Positions 24,010 to 32,731 of a DNA stretch of 64,000 nt are shown one piece after another. How positions within the stretch are numbered: the stretch's first letter is position 1; the number at the start of each line of letters is the position of its first letter. This stretch comes from Microbacterium hominis (GTDB taxonomy: Bacteria; Actinomycetota; Actinomycetes; Actinomycetales; Microbacteriaceae), in contig NZ_CP054038.1 of the NCBI RefSeq assembly GCF_013282805.1, positions 434,001 through 498,000 of the forward strand, written 5' to 3'. The translations under genes were made by a program, and so were the position numbers. Below the pieces are notes generated by a model, which was not told where the DNA came from, searched no databases, and saw only the letters and a program-made list of their open reading frames with translations.

Positions 24010-25707
24010 GTGGGTGCGCTGGGGGTGAGATCCGGCGCGCGAGGCGGAGATGCGCGCGCCGCGGCCGAGGACAGCCTCGAGGACTACGCGTTCCGGTACG
24101 TGCCGCGCTCCTTCCGCAGGTGGAGCGCGCTGTCGGTCGGCGGCACGGCACTCGGCTCCATCGCGTTCCTCGCCGATTTCTCGATCGGGGCGAGCATCGG
24201 ACTCCATCACGGCACGAGCAACGCCGTGCTCGGCATCCTGCTGGCCTCGGTGATCATCTTCCTGGTCGGCTTCCCCGTCGCCTACTACGCGGCGCGCTAC
24301 AACCTGGACCTCGATCTCATCGCCCGCGGCTCGGGATTCGGCTACTACGGCTCGATCATCACGACCGTCGTCTTCGCGGGATTCACGTGCATCTTCTTCG
24401 CGCTCGAGGGCGCCATCATGGCGCAGGGGCTGGAAGCTGCGGTCGGGATCCCTTTGCCCGTCGGCTACGTGATCTCCACCGTCGTGGTGATCCCGATCGT
24501 CATCTTCGGGATGCGTGCGCTCGAGCGGCTCCAGTTCTGGACGACTCCGCTGTGGCTCGCCCTCGCCCTCCTCCCGCTCCTGTGGATCGTGTTCACCGAG
24601 CCCGAGGCGGTCACCGACTTCATCGATTTCACCGGCGCCTCCGACGGCACGGTCTCCTTCAGCGCCATCGTGGCCAGCGCAGCCGTCTGCTTCGCGCTGA
24701 CCCCGCAGTTGGCCGAGCAGATCGACTACATCCGCGTGATGCCGCCGCGCACGGCCGCGAACGCGCGATCGTGGTGGACGGCGTTCGTCTTCAGCGGACC
24801 GGGCTGGGTGATCTTCAGCGGCACCAAGCAGGTGATCGGGCTGTTCCTCGCCGTGTATCTGGTCACCAAGGTCGACCCCTCGATCGGCGACCGCGCGGTG
24901 GAGCCGGTGAAGCAGTTCCTCGGCATGTACCAGTCGCTCCTCCCGGACTGGGTCGCGCTCGGCCTGGCGCTGATCCTCATCGTCATCGCACAGGTGAAGA
25001 TCAACGTGACCAACGCCTACTCCGGCTCGCTGGCGTGGTCCAACGTCTACACGCGCGTCAAGAAGCGCTACCCCGGCCGGACGGTCTTCGTGGTCTTCAA
25101 CCTCGTCATCGCCCTGGCGCTCATGCTCCTCGACGTGTTCAGCCTCATCTCGTTCGTGCTGAGCCTGTACGCCAACGTGGTCATGGCGTGGCTCGTCACG
25201 ATCTCCGCCGACATCGTGATCAACAAGCACCTGCTCCGGATCTCGCCGCGCTTCCCCGAGTTCCGCCGCGGGATGCTGCACGACTGGAATCCGGTCGGAC
25301 CGGTCTCTGTCGCGGCGGCCTCCGGGCTTTCGCTGCTGTGCTTCGTCGGGGCGTTCGGCGCCGACTTCCAGCCCTTCTCGGTGCTCGTCGCGATCGGCGT
25401 CGCGGTGGTGGTCACGCCTGCCATGGCGCTCGCCACGCGGGGCCGGTTCTATCTGCGGCGCCGGACCGACGGCATCCCGACCCCCATCCTCGACCGCGAC
25501 GGCAATCCGTCGGGGGAGCGCCTGCGCTGCCACGTCACCGGCTACATGTTCGAGCGCCCGGATATGCTGGCATCGGCCGAATCAGGACCGCGCGGAGAAC
25601 TGCAGTTCGTCTCCTCGCTGGCGCTGGCGCTCGACGAATCGGACAGATACGTCCTGCCGCCCGAGCCGGCGGTGCGCGAGCGGGATGGGCCGGGAAGGAG
25701 ATCGTGA
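24010..25707 (+). CDS. NCS1-family purine/cytosine/allantoin-type permease
   Basis: Encodes about 565 residues with twelve membrane segments. GTG at 24010 is preferred because GGAGG lies 6 bases upstream; an in-frame GTG at 23956 would add 18 residues. The N-terminal YVPRSFRRWSALSVGGTALG segment and the helix-1/2 region with FPVAYYAARYNLDLDLIARG and SGFGYYGS are those of nucleobase:cation symporters; NVTNAYSGSLAWSN is the conserved helix 8 segment. Placed directly after the urea importer, it probably brings in another nitrogen source such as a purine, pyrimidine or ureide. The specific ligand is not known. Its stop overlaps the start of the first TetR gene. Confidence 0.9.
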   Translation: MGALGVRSGARGGDARAAAEDSLEDYAFRYVPRSFRRWSALSVGGTALGSIAFLADFSIGASIGLHHGTSNAVLGILLASVIIFLVGFPVAYYAARYNLDLDLIARGSGFGYYGSIITTVVFAGFTCIFFALEGAIMAQGLEAAVGIPLPVGYVISTVVVIPIVIFGMRALERLQFWTTPLWLALALLPLLWIVFTEPEAVTDFIDFTGASDGTVSFSAIVASAAVCFALTPQLAEQIDYIRVMPPRTAANARSWWTAFVFSGPGWVIFSGTKQVIGLFLAVYLVTKVDPSIGDRAVEPVKQFLGMYQSLLPDWVALGLALILIVIAQVKINVTNAYSGSLAWSNVYTRVKKRYPGRTVFVVFNLVIALALMLLDVFSLISFVLSLYANVVMAWLVTISADIVINKHLLRISPRFPEFRRGMLHDWNPVGPVSVAAASGLSLLCFVGAFGADFQPFSVLVAIGVAVVVTPAMALATRGRFYLRRRTDGIPTPILDRDGNPSGERLRCHVTGYMFERPDMLASAESGPRGELQFVSSLALALDESDRYVLPPEPAVRERDGPGRRS

Positions 25708-26270
25708 TGGGCGAGTCCGTCGACACCCCGTCGGCGATCCTCGAGAGCGCCGCACTGCTGCTGCGCCACGGCACCTTCGAGGATGTCTCCTACGCCGAGC
25801 TCGCCGAGCTCGCGGAGGTCTCCGAGCGCACGATCTATCGCCGCTTCCCCACGCGGTCGCATCTGCTCGAGGCCCTCGCGCGGTGGATCGAGGCGGAGCA
25901 CTTCCCTCTCGCCGAGTTCCGCACGGTCGCCGAGTTCCGTCTCGCCGTGCGTGCGCGCTTCGCCGCGTTCGACGCGCAGCCCGCCTTCGCCTTCGTCGCC
26001 GCACGCGGCGCGGCGCTCTCGCCGACGAGCGGTGAGACAGCGGCGCCCATGACCGACGCGATCGTCGCCATGCTGAGCGCCGCCGCACCGGGGCTGAACC
26101 GACGAGACTCCCTGCGCGCGGCCGCCGCGCTCCGGTACTTCGCGTCGCCGATGTTCTGGGCGCGGATGCGGACCGGCTTCGAGATGAGCGCCGACGAGAC
26201 CTTCGCCGCGTTCGATCTCGCGGCCGGCAGGGTGCTCCCGGTGGCGTCGAAGGCCGACTGGGCGGCCTAG
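25707..26270 (+). CDS. TetR-family regulator (first of a tandem pair)
   Basis: Encodes 187 residues from ATG 25707, which overlaps the permease stop; GGAAGGAG precedes it. The N-terminal helix-turn-helix reads AELAELAEVSERTIYRRFPT (about residues 29-48), followed by HLLEALARWIEAEH. The C-terminal ligand domain has no assignable motif. Co-transcription with the nucleobase permease suggests control of nitrogen-source genes. It resembles the next gene in layout (RTIYR, PTR, W-I-E), so the two likely arose by duplication. Confidence 0.88.
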   Translation: MGESVDTPSAILESAALLLRHGTFEDVSYAELAELAEVSERTIYRRFPTRSHLLEALARWIEAEHFPLAEFRTVAEFRLAVRARFAAFDAQPAFAFVAARGAALSPTSGETAAPMTDAIVAMLSAAAPGLNRRDSLRAAAALRYFASPMFWARMRTGFEMSADETFAAFDLAAGRVLPVASKADWAA

Positions 26271-26272
26271 CA

Positions 26273-26854
26273 GTGACAGGTCCGTCTTCGCCGGAGCTCA
26301 CGGGCACCCAGGCGGCGATCCTCGCCGCGTACGCCGAGCTCATCGAGGAGGTCGGCACCGACGATGTCTCGTTCCGGCTGATCGCCCTGCGCGCGGGCGT
26401 CGGCGAGCGCACGATCTACCGCTACTACCCGACCCGGGTCGATCTGCTCCTGGCGACATCGGCCTGGATCGAGCAGACGATCTTCTCCCGCGAGGAGTCG
26501 GAGTCGATCTTCGACGTGCCGATCGCGATCCGCGAGGCGATGGATGCCTACGACCGGCGTCCCGAGCTCGCCCACGTCGTCGCCGAGGCGTCGATGCGCG
26601 GGGTCAACGGCGCGGAGCCCGCCACGCACCGCGCGCACTTCGACGCCCTCCTGCGGCGCGAGGTGCCCTCGCTCGCAGACCAGGAGCGCACCGTGATCGT
26701 CGCGGCCCTGTGTCATCTCGACTCGTCCGCCACGTGGGTGACCATGCGACGGGAGCTCGGCATGAGCGGACGCGACATCTCCGACGCCGCCACGTGGGCG
26801 GCCGAGGCCATCCTCGACCCGATCCGAGGGGCAGGTGGGCCAGCGGCCGGGTGA
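26273..26854 (+). CDS. TetR-family regulator (second of a tandem pair)
   Basis: Encodes 193 residues from GTG 26273, two bases after the previous stop. The helix-turn-helix is LIALRAGVGERTIYRYYPTR followed by DLLLATSAWIEQT. The overall plan parallels the upstream TetR gene. No ligand clue is visible. It ends the permease operon; the following 189 bp hold the promoter of the sensor kinase gene. Confidence 0.88.
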   Translation: MTGPSSPELTGTQAAILAAYAELIEEVGTDDVSFRLIALRAGVGERTIYRYYPTRVDLLLATSAWIEQTIFSREESESIFDVPIAIREAMDAYDRRPELAHVVAEASMRGVNGAEPATHRAHFDALLRREVPSLADQERTVIVAALCHLDSSATWVTMRRELGMSGRDISDAATWAAEAILDPIRGAGGPAAG

Positions 26855-26886
26855 CGGCGGGGTCTGCGTCGGTACGACCACGGTTC

Positions 26887-26915
26887 TTGTCGTGCTCTCC
26901 GTTCGGGGATACTCT
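26887..26915 (+). promoter_or_regulatory. Promoter of sensor kinase gene 1
   Basis: -35 TTGTCG (26887-26892) and -10 TACTCT (26910-26915) are 17 bases apart. The spacer contains CGTTCGGGG, which is also found at the same place in the promoter of the second kinase (CGTTCGGAGG), so this element was conserved through the duplication. Confidence 0.62.
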
Positions 26916-27043
26916 CGCGGTAACGCGGGGTGGACGCCGCGGTCGCAGACCGGGTGATCGCGTGGGCGGCTGGGGTTTCCGCTCCTCCTGAGCGTGCCCC
27001 CCGAGCAGGGCGCGCCGGACTTCGTGCGTCTAAGGGGGAAGCG

Positions 27044-28438
27044 ATGTGGTTCCGCCGTTCCCGGGGCCGCCTGCCGATCGCGCGGGCGGTGCTGATCTTC
27101 GGCTCTGCCGCGGTGGCCTCGCTCGCGGTGGTCGCGCTCGCGACGCTCGCCGGCACCCGCACGGCCGCGTACGACCAGGCGCTGGACGATGCGGAGAGAC
27201 GCACCAACGCGATGGCCGTGCTGACCCTGGCCCCCACGCTCGAGCAGGCGCTCGCCGGTGACGGCGATCCGCTCGCCACGGCGGTGGAAGCGCGCATCAA
27301 CGAGGGCTATCTCGCCGCCGTGCTCATCCGTGACGGCGCCGGCGACGTCGTCTTCTCCAGCCTCGGGCAGGCGGACGAGCCCGGCCGTCTTTCCGCCGCG
27401 GCGCGCGCGGCGATCGAAGAGGGACGCATCAGCTCGGAGCGGATCGCCGGCGAGGAGATGCCGCTGCTGCCGCCCACCGGCGAGAGCGGGTATCTCGAGG
27501 TCTATGTGCCCGTGGTGGTTCCGGGGCACGGAGCGCTGGTGGTCGAGGCGTACTTCGACGGGGCGCGGATCGACGTGTTCGCCGACGCCGAGGTGCGCCA
27601 GATGCTGCCGTTCATGCTCGTTCCGCTGCTCAGCGTGCAGCTGATCATGGTGGCCGTGTTCCTCTGGCTCGTGCGGCGCGCGCGAAGGCAGGAACGCGAG
27701 CGCACGGAGCTGCTGGAGTTCTCGCTGTCGGCGTCGGACCGGGAGCGCGAGCGCATCGCCGGTGACATCCACGACGGGCCGATCCAGGAGCTGGCGGGCG
27801 TCGGCTTCGTGCTCGACGCGGCCAAGCGGGTGCACGGCGAGGACCAGCGGCGGCTGCTGGATGCCGCGAACGCGGCCCTGCGGAGGGCGACCCGTTCGCT
27901 GCGCACCCTGATGGCCGACATCTATCCGCCCGATCTGCACACCGTGCCGCTGAAGGTGGCCATCACCCGGGTGGTGGAGACGACCGTGCCGACGGAGGTG
28001 GCGTCGACGGTCGTCGTGGGGGAGCTGCCCCCGCTGAGCGACGAGGCGATCGAGCTGGTGTATCGCATCGTGCGGGAGGCGCTCGGCAACGTCGCCAAGC
28101 ACAGCGCCGCATCGACGCTGCGTGTCGAGATCTCCGCCGGGCGGTTCGACGGGATGCCGCGGGATGCCGTGCGTGTGAGCATCGTCGACGACGGGGTGGG
28201 AATCGACGACGTCGCCAACGCCGGGCGCCGCTCCGGCGACCATGTGGGGCTGCGGCTCATCCGGGATCGCGTGCGCAGCGCCGGGGGGACGGTGCGGATC
28301 GGGCGCGGGCCGACGGGCGGCACCCAGGTGCTCGCGCTGCTTCCCGTCGAGCCGGTGACCGTGCAGGACGCGGCGGCCCCGCGGGAGGAGCGATCGGGCT
28401 CCGCCGAGGACACCGCGGCGCCCACGCCGGTCGTCTGA
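27044..28438 (+). CDS. NarL-type sensor histidine kinase, copy 1 of duplicated system
   Basis: Encodes 464 residues; ATG 27044 follows AAGGGGGAAG. Two membrane helices (about 14-36 and 188-210) enclose a roughly 150-residue extracytoplasmic sensor region. The HisKA_3 dimer domain has the phospho-acceptor His243 in AGDIHDGPIQELAG, and the ATPase domain shows the N-box REALGNVAKHS, the G1 motif VDDGVGID and G2 HVGLRLIRDRV. The cognate regulator is probably the single NarL-type gene at 38955, as none is adjacent. The paralogue at 33444 shares nearly the whole cytosolic part; the sensor halves differ more, so the two may detect different or graded signals. A secreted-protein/copper-oxidase pair follows each kinase. 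Confidence 0.94.
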   Translation: MWFRRSRGRLPIARAVLIFGSAAVASLAVVALATLAGTRTAAYDQALDDAERRTNAMAVLTLAPTLEQALAGDGDPLATAVEARINEGYLAAVLIRDGAGDVVFSSLGQADEPGRLSAAARAAIEEGRISSERIAGEEMPLLPPTGESGYLEVYVPVVVPGHGALVVEAYFDGARIDVFADAEVRQMLPFMLVPLLSVQLIMVAVFLWLVRRARRQERERTELLEFSLSASDRERERIAGDIHDGPIQELAGVGFVLDAAKRVHGEDQRRLLDAANAALRRATRSLRTLMADIYPPDLHTVPLKVAITRVVETTVPTEVASTVVVGELPPLSDEAIELVYRIVREALGNVAKHSAASTLRVEISAGRFDGMPRDAVRVSIVDDGVGIDDVANAGRRSGDHVGLRLIRDRVRSAGGTVRIGRGPTGGTQVLALLPVEPVTVQDAAAPREERSGSAEDTAAPTPVV

Positions 28439-28442
28439 GCCC

Positions 28443-28853
28443 TCAGACGGGGCGCGGAGCCCCCGCGTGGACGCGAGGCGCGTGGCCCCCGTGGCGCGCG
28501 CGGCGCTGGATCGTGAGCACCACCACGCCGCCTGCGGTGCCCACCGCGGCCGCGTAGAGCGCGATCGCAGAGGTCACCGTCGTCGGCGCCAGAGGTTCGT
28601 CGGCGTCGCGGATGATCACCGACCCGTGATGGGCGAGCGGCGCGGGAGCGTCGACCCCCGAGGACGTCGTGGAAGGTCGTTCGTCGACGGGGGCGACGGC
28701 GATGACCGCGGCCTCGACCTCGGCAGGGTGGGATGCGACGATCACGCTCACGGCGGGGGCGACCATGAGGGTCGCTCCCACCGTGAGGGTCGCAGCGATC
28801 AGGACGCGCCGTGTGGACGTCGCCAGGCTGGGGTAACCCCGCGTCCGGATCAC
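28443..28853 (-). CDS. Small membrane-anchored hypothetical protein, partner of secreted protein 1
   Basis: Encodes about 136 residues from GTG 28853, 7 bp after the stop of secreted protein 1; an ATG at 28895 overlapping that gene is an alternative. It has an N-terminal hydrophobic segment (VLIAATLTVGATLMVAP), an extracellular-looking acidic linker, and a C-terminal segment LAPTTVTSAIALYAAAVGTA followed by hydrophobics and RRARHGG. The end resembles a cell-wall sorting signal in plan (short Leu-Xaa-Pro-Thr motif, hydrophobic stretch, basic tail), but it does not match LPXTG or LAXTG exactly. Only copy 1 of the duplicated unit has this gene. Function unknown. Confidence 0.62.
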   Translation of the reverse strand: MIRTRGYPSLATSTRRVLIAATLTVGATLMVAPAVSVIVASHPAEVEAAVIAVAPVDERPSTTSSGVDAPAPLAHHGSVIIRDADEPLAPTTVTSAIALYAAAVGTAGGVVVLTIQRRARHGGHAPRVHAGAPRPV

Positions 28854-28860
28854 GAGCCCA

Positions 28861-30813
28861 TCACCCCGCTGCAACCGTCGCGGTCGTCGACCCACCGCGA
28901 CTGGTCTGGACGAGCACCGAGGTGATCTGCACCCCCGGGCCGGGCTTCTGGCGCAGCTCCCATCCGCCCACGGTGTCGACGGTGACGCGTCCGAGCAGCA
29001 CGGGCGCCGCCGGGTTGGTGTTGTTCCAGATCAGCACCTGGGTGGGCGGTGACAGCGGCCCCGCGACTCCCCCGATGAGCGACGTGCCGCCGATGCGCAG
29101 CTCCTTGCCCACCCGGTGACGGGCGACCGTGACCGCAAGGTCGCTGTCGAGCACCGGCACCGTGACATCGGCCATGCTCTCGACACCGGCAGCGGTGCGC
29201 GCGACGACGTGCAGAGTGATCGGATCCCACGCGGCGGCGGGCGCCGTCGTCGTCGCGGTGACGAAGAACGGGAGCGTCACCCGTGGCCGGGCGGTCGCGG
29301 CGTCTGCGATCGCCACCGCCGGTCCGCTCGTCTGCGTCCAGGTGTATTCGGTCGCGCCCGTGGTCGCCGTCGCGTCGATGTTCAGTGTCGATCCCGGGGT
29401 CACGGGACTCACCGTCGCGATGCTGATCACGGGCGGTGCCGACGGATCGGTCGGGTTGTCCGGAGTGTTGTCCGTGACGGGCGGCACATCCGGTCCCGGC
29501 GGCGGCGGCGTCACACCGGGAGGTGTGGCGGTTCCGCCGGTGATGGTGACGCGGTGGGTGGTGGTGGGTCCGGTGGTGGTGTGGGCGGTGATGTGGGCGG
29601 GTGGTGCGGTGAGGGTGAATTCGGTGGGGGTGGTGTCGGTGAGTTGGCCGATGCCGTCGATGGTGACGGGGTAGGTGGTGGCGGTTGCTTGGATGGTGAG
29701 GACGGTGCCGTTGTATTCCGCGCGGTCGATGACGATGTCTTCGAGGTCGATGGTGGCGGTGCTGACGGGGTCGTCGGAGAGGTTGCGGACGGTGACCTGG
29801 GTGGGTGCGGCGCCGGGTTCGAGGGCGATGCGGGCGTAGTGGTATTCGGAGCCGTCGTCGTTGGTCATGGGTGTGGTGGCGTATTGGCCTTCGGCACCGT
29901 CGACTTGGAGTTGGATGCTCTTGCTGGTGGCGAACACGTCGAGGAATCCGTCGGTGATGGATGCGCGGGTGCCGGCCAGGCCGGTGTTGGTGGCGATCTT
30001 GCCGCTGATGGTGAATTGGTCGGTGTCCAGGCTCAGGCCGGGTCCGGTGACGGAGAAGCGGTTGTAGCCGTCTTTGCCGCCGATGACGGTGTGTGCGATG
30101 CCGGGGTCGCCGACGAAGCCTGCGGGGGCTGCGGGGGCGGTGGCGGGGTCCCATTTCAGGAACGGGCCGAAGTTGCCGGTGAGGGCGAGGGTGAAGTTGC
30201 CCACGGAGGGGGCGATGTCTTCGACGAGGCGGCCGGCGCCGGTGTCGTCGGTGTCGATGGTGAGTTCGCCGAACGGGTGCCGGAAGGTGAGGGTGGCGTT
30301 GGCGGGTGCGTCGCGGACCACGACGCGGGTGCGGGCGAACACGACCTGGTTGCCGGGGGTGGCTTCTTCGGTGGTGAATGCTGCTTCCAGGCCGAGGGTG
30401 AGCACGGCGCGGCCGCCGCCGGGCAGGTCGAGTTCGGAGGCGACGAGCTGGTAGAAGAACTCGCCGGGGAAGTTGTCGGGGAAGCTGATCGGGATGGTGT
30501 CGTCGGGCACGTCGCCGGGCAGGAATCCGCACATCGGGTTGTCGATGTCCAGGCAGGGTTCGATGCGGGTGCCGGTGGAGTCTTCGTACCAGGCCGGGAA
30601 GCCGTGGTCGGAGCTGGACGGGCCGACCGCGGTCAGACCTCCCGGGTTGGTGACCGTGACCCGTGTGGCCGCGTTGGCGACCGTGGTTCCGGTCAACACC
30701 AGAACACCCACCGCCACCGCCGCCACCCACGCCGGCGGGCGCCGCCTCGGCAGCGAAGTCGTCGTCGATGCGTGCGAGTGCGCGCGCAAGGGTCCCCAGA
30801 TTTTCGCGAACAT
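28861..30813 (-). CDS. Large secreted surface protein with Ig/PKD-like domain, copy 1
   Basis: Encodes 650 residues; ATG 30813 is chosen because GGGGAG precedes it at the same distance as in copy 2. An N-terminal signal peptide has the hydrophobic core VAAVAVGVLVLTGTTVANAA. The following 400 residues form one unrecognised domain with segments DNPMCGFLPGDVPDDTIPIS, FPDNFPGEFFYQLVASELD, and GNFGPFLKWDPATAPAAPAG; Cys pairs there could form disulfides. A Thr/Pro linker leads to a PKD/Ig-like domain (SPVTPGSTLNIDATAT, YTWTQTSGPAV) and a final beta-rich domain with IWNNTNPAAPVLLGRV. It lies divergent to a copper oxidase. About 1.2 kb is nearly identical to copy 2. Role inferred as exported partner or structural protein of the oxidase. 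Confidence 0.88.
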   Translation of the reverse strand: MFAKIWGPLRAHSHASTTTSLPRRRPPAWVAAVAVGVLVLTGTTVANAATRVTVTNPGGLTAVGPSSSDHGFPAWYEDSTGTRIEPCLDIDNPMCGFLPGDVPDDTIPISFPDNFPGEFFYQLVASELDLPGGGRAVLTLGLEAAFTTEEATPGNQVVFARTRVVVRDAPANATLTFRHPFGELTIDTDDTGAGRLVEDIAPSVGNFTLALTGNFGPFLKWDPATAPAAPAGFVGDPGIAHTVIGGKDGYNRFSVTGPGLSLDTDQFTISGKIATNTGLAGTRASITDGFLDVFATSKSIQLQVDGAEGQYATTPMTNDDGSEYHYARIALEPGAAPTQVTVRNLSDDPVSTATIDLEDIVIDRAEYNGTVLTIQATATTYPVTIDGIGQLTDTTPTEFTLTAPPAHITAHTTTGPTTTHRVTITGGTATPPGVTPPPPGPDVPPVTDNTPDNPTDPSAPPVISIATVSPVTPGSTLNIDATATTGATEYTWTQTSGPAVAIADAATARPRVTLPFFVTATTTAPAAAWDPITLHVVARTAAGVESMADVTVPVLDSDLAVTVARHRVGKELRIGGTSLIGGVAGPLSPPTQVLIWNNTNPAAPVLLGRVTVDTVGGWELRQKPGPGVQITSVLVQTSRGGSTTATVAAG

Positions 30814-31108
30814 GTCGCTCCCCAATTCCCGACCGCTGACATCCCAGCCCCAGGTCCGCGCGGTCGTACAGTCGAACGATCCCTCGATCGCGTTGCGACG
30901 CGCAGACCACGCTGGGGGGAGGGGGCACCCCCAAAAGAGGGGGTGAGCTTCACGGGCGGCGCATCCCCCCTCTTTTGGGGGTGGCGCTCACGCCCCACCG
31001 AGGGTGCCGTGTGGGATGGGGCAGCGGGACCATGGGTTCAGCAGGCGCTGGGGTGCCTGTTGCGGGTTTCCTGGGGTTGCCCGCCCGATTCGGCTCTGGG
31101 GGCCAATC
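30814..31108. promoter_or_regulatory. Divergent control region of secreted protein 1 and copper oxidase 1
   Basis: Contains two C-tract/G-tract palindromes, CCCCCAAAAGAGGGGG (30928-30943) and the inverted CCCCCCTCTTTTGGGGG (30965-30981), and the leader motif GGCTCTGGGGGCC at 31092-31104 just before the oxidase ATG. The same kinds of element recur in the equivalent region of copy 2, so they are candidate binding sites for the shared response regulator. Confidence 0.55.
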
Positions 31109-32731
31109 ATGACTGTTACGCGCCGTGAAATGCTGACGTTGACCGCCGTCGCCGGGGTCGCCACTGCAGGGGCTGTCGCGCTGGCCGCCCCGTGGGGGTC
31201 GCCGGTCGAGGCGAAATCGGCCAGCCAGCTGGCATCCAAATACTTCCCGAAGGTCTTCGCCGCGACCCTGCCGATGCAGCAGGTGCTCGCGCCCAAGCGC
31301 ACGGAGGTGGATGACGAGGGGCCGGTGAACTACTACGACGTCTCGGAGGTCGTCGCCAACGCGAAGATCCTGCCGGGGGGTCTGCTGACCCCCGTGCTCG
31401 CGTACAACGGCGTCGTGCCGGGGCCGATCATCGAGGTAGACCAGGGCACGCGGGCCGTGCTGCGGATGCGGAACAGGCTCACCGCCGTGCACCCGACCTT
31501 CGGGACGCCGATCGCGACGTCGACCCATCTGCACGGCTCTGCGTCGCTGCCGGAGTACGACGGGTACGCGAGCGATGTGACCCTCCCCGGGCAGATGAAG
31601 GACTACCACTACCCGAACTTCCAGACGGCGCGCACGCTCTGGTACCACGACCACGGGGTTCACTACACGGCGCAGAACGCCTACTCGGGACTTGCCGCCC
31701 AGTACCACATGCATGACGCGCAGGAGCGCTCGCTGCTCCCGCAGGACGAGTTTGACGTCGCTCTCACGATCTGCGACATGATGTTCCAGGCGAACGGGGC
31801 TCAGCTCTACGAGGACCGCAGCCATTCCGGACTGTACGGCGATGTGATCCTGGTCAACGCGATGCCGTGGCCGGTGATGAAGGTCAAGCGCCGGGTCTAC
31901 CGCTTCCGCCTGCTGAACTCCTCGCTCTCGAGGTCGTACCGGTTCCAGCTGTCGCCATCGACGCCCATGCACATGGTCTGCACCGACGGTGGGCTGATGC
32001 TCAAGACCCAGTCGGTCACCAGCTTCCGCATGGGCAGTGCGGAGCGCTACGAGTTCCTCATCGACTTCTCGCAGTTCAAGGCGGGCCAGCGGATCGAGAT
32101 GCGCAACCTCTCGAATCCCGACAACCGCGACTTCGACTTCACGAACAAGGTCATGGCGTTCGATGTCGTCGACGACCCGTTCACGACGAACGATCCGTCG
32201 GCGCTGAGCATCCCCGACACGCTGAACCCGGGCAACGAGGTGATGGGGCTCGTCGAGAAGGGCGGGATGATCAAGCGCAACATCCGGGTGGAGCGCGACG
32301 ACGTCACCGACATGTGGCAGCTCAACGAGCAGACCTGGGAGGACGTCATCGCCTCGAACTACCTGGCGACGCTGGCGAGCCCCACCGTGAACACCACCGA
32401 GGTGTGGGAGATCGAGAACAAGTCGGGCGGCTGGTTCCACCCCGTGCACATCCACCTCATCGACTTCAAGATCCTCTCGCGCGACGGCAAGGCGCCCTTC
32501 TCGTACGAGCTGGGACCGAAGGACGTCGTCTACGTCGGCGAGAACGAGAAGGTGCGGGTGATCGCCAAGTACGGTCCCCACGCGGGGCGGTACATGGTGC
32601 ACTGCCACAATCTCGTGCACGAGGATCACGACATGATGCACCAGTTCCGGGTGTGGCCGGCCGACGGCTCGTCGGACGATCCGCACCACCCGATCCTGGC
32701 TGCACTGCCCGTGCCCGACGATGGGGCCTGA
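31109..32731 (+). CDS. CotA-like multicopper oxidase, copy 1
   Basis: Encodes 540 residues. The N-terminus TRREMLTLTAVAGVATAGAV is a Tat-type signal, so the folded copper enzyme would be exported. All copper ligands are present: THLHGS (H140, H142), WYHDHG (H180, H182), HPVHIH (H444, H447, H449), and HCHNLVHEDHDMM with T1 Cys499, His504 and axial Met509. Such enzymes oxidise phenols, bilirubin or metal ions (Mn, Fe, Cu) with four-electron reduction of O2. The HCHNLVHEDHDMM ending is like CotA/bilirubin oxidase types. The gene is paired with a secreted protein and followed by a signal peptidase that overlaps it by 11 bp. Substrate unknown. Confidence 0.94.
   Translation: MTVTRREMLTLTAVAGVATAGAVALAAPWGSPVEAKSASQLASKYFPKVFAATLPMQQVLAPKRTEVDDEGPVNYYDVSEVVANAKILPGGLLTPVLAYNGVVPGPIIEVDQGTRAVLRMRNRLTAVHPTFGTPIATSTHLHGSASLPEYDGYASDVTLPGQMKDYHYPNFQTARTLWYHDHGVHYTAQNAYSGLAAQYHMHDAQERSLLPQDEFDVALTICDMMFQANGAQLYEDRSHSGLYGDVILVNAMPWPVMKVKRRVYRFRLLNSSLSRSYRFQLSPSTPMHMVCTDGGLMLKTQSVTSFRMGSAERYEFLIDFSQFKAGQRIEMRNLSNPDNRDFDFTNKVMAFDVVDDPFTTNDPSALSIPDTLNPGNEVMGLVEKGGMIKRNIRVERDDVTDMWQLNEQTWEDVIASNYLATLASPTVNTTEVWEIENKSGGWFHPVHIHLIDFKILSRDGKAPFSYELGPKDVVYVGENEKVRVIAKYGPHAGRYMVHCHNLVHEDHDMMHQFRVWPADGSSDDPHHPILAALPVPDDGA

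Noticed and set aside
26267..28243. Long minus-strand open frame opposite the kinase and TetR genes
   Set aside because: It is the complement of well-supported coding sequence and shows no motif; no ribosome site at a start.
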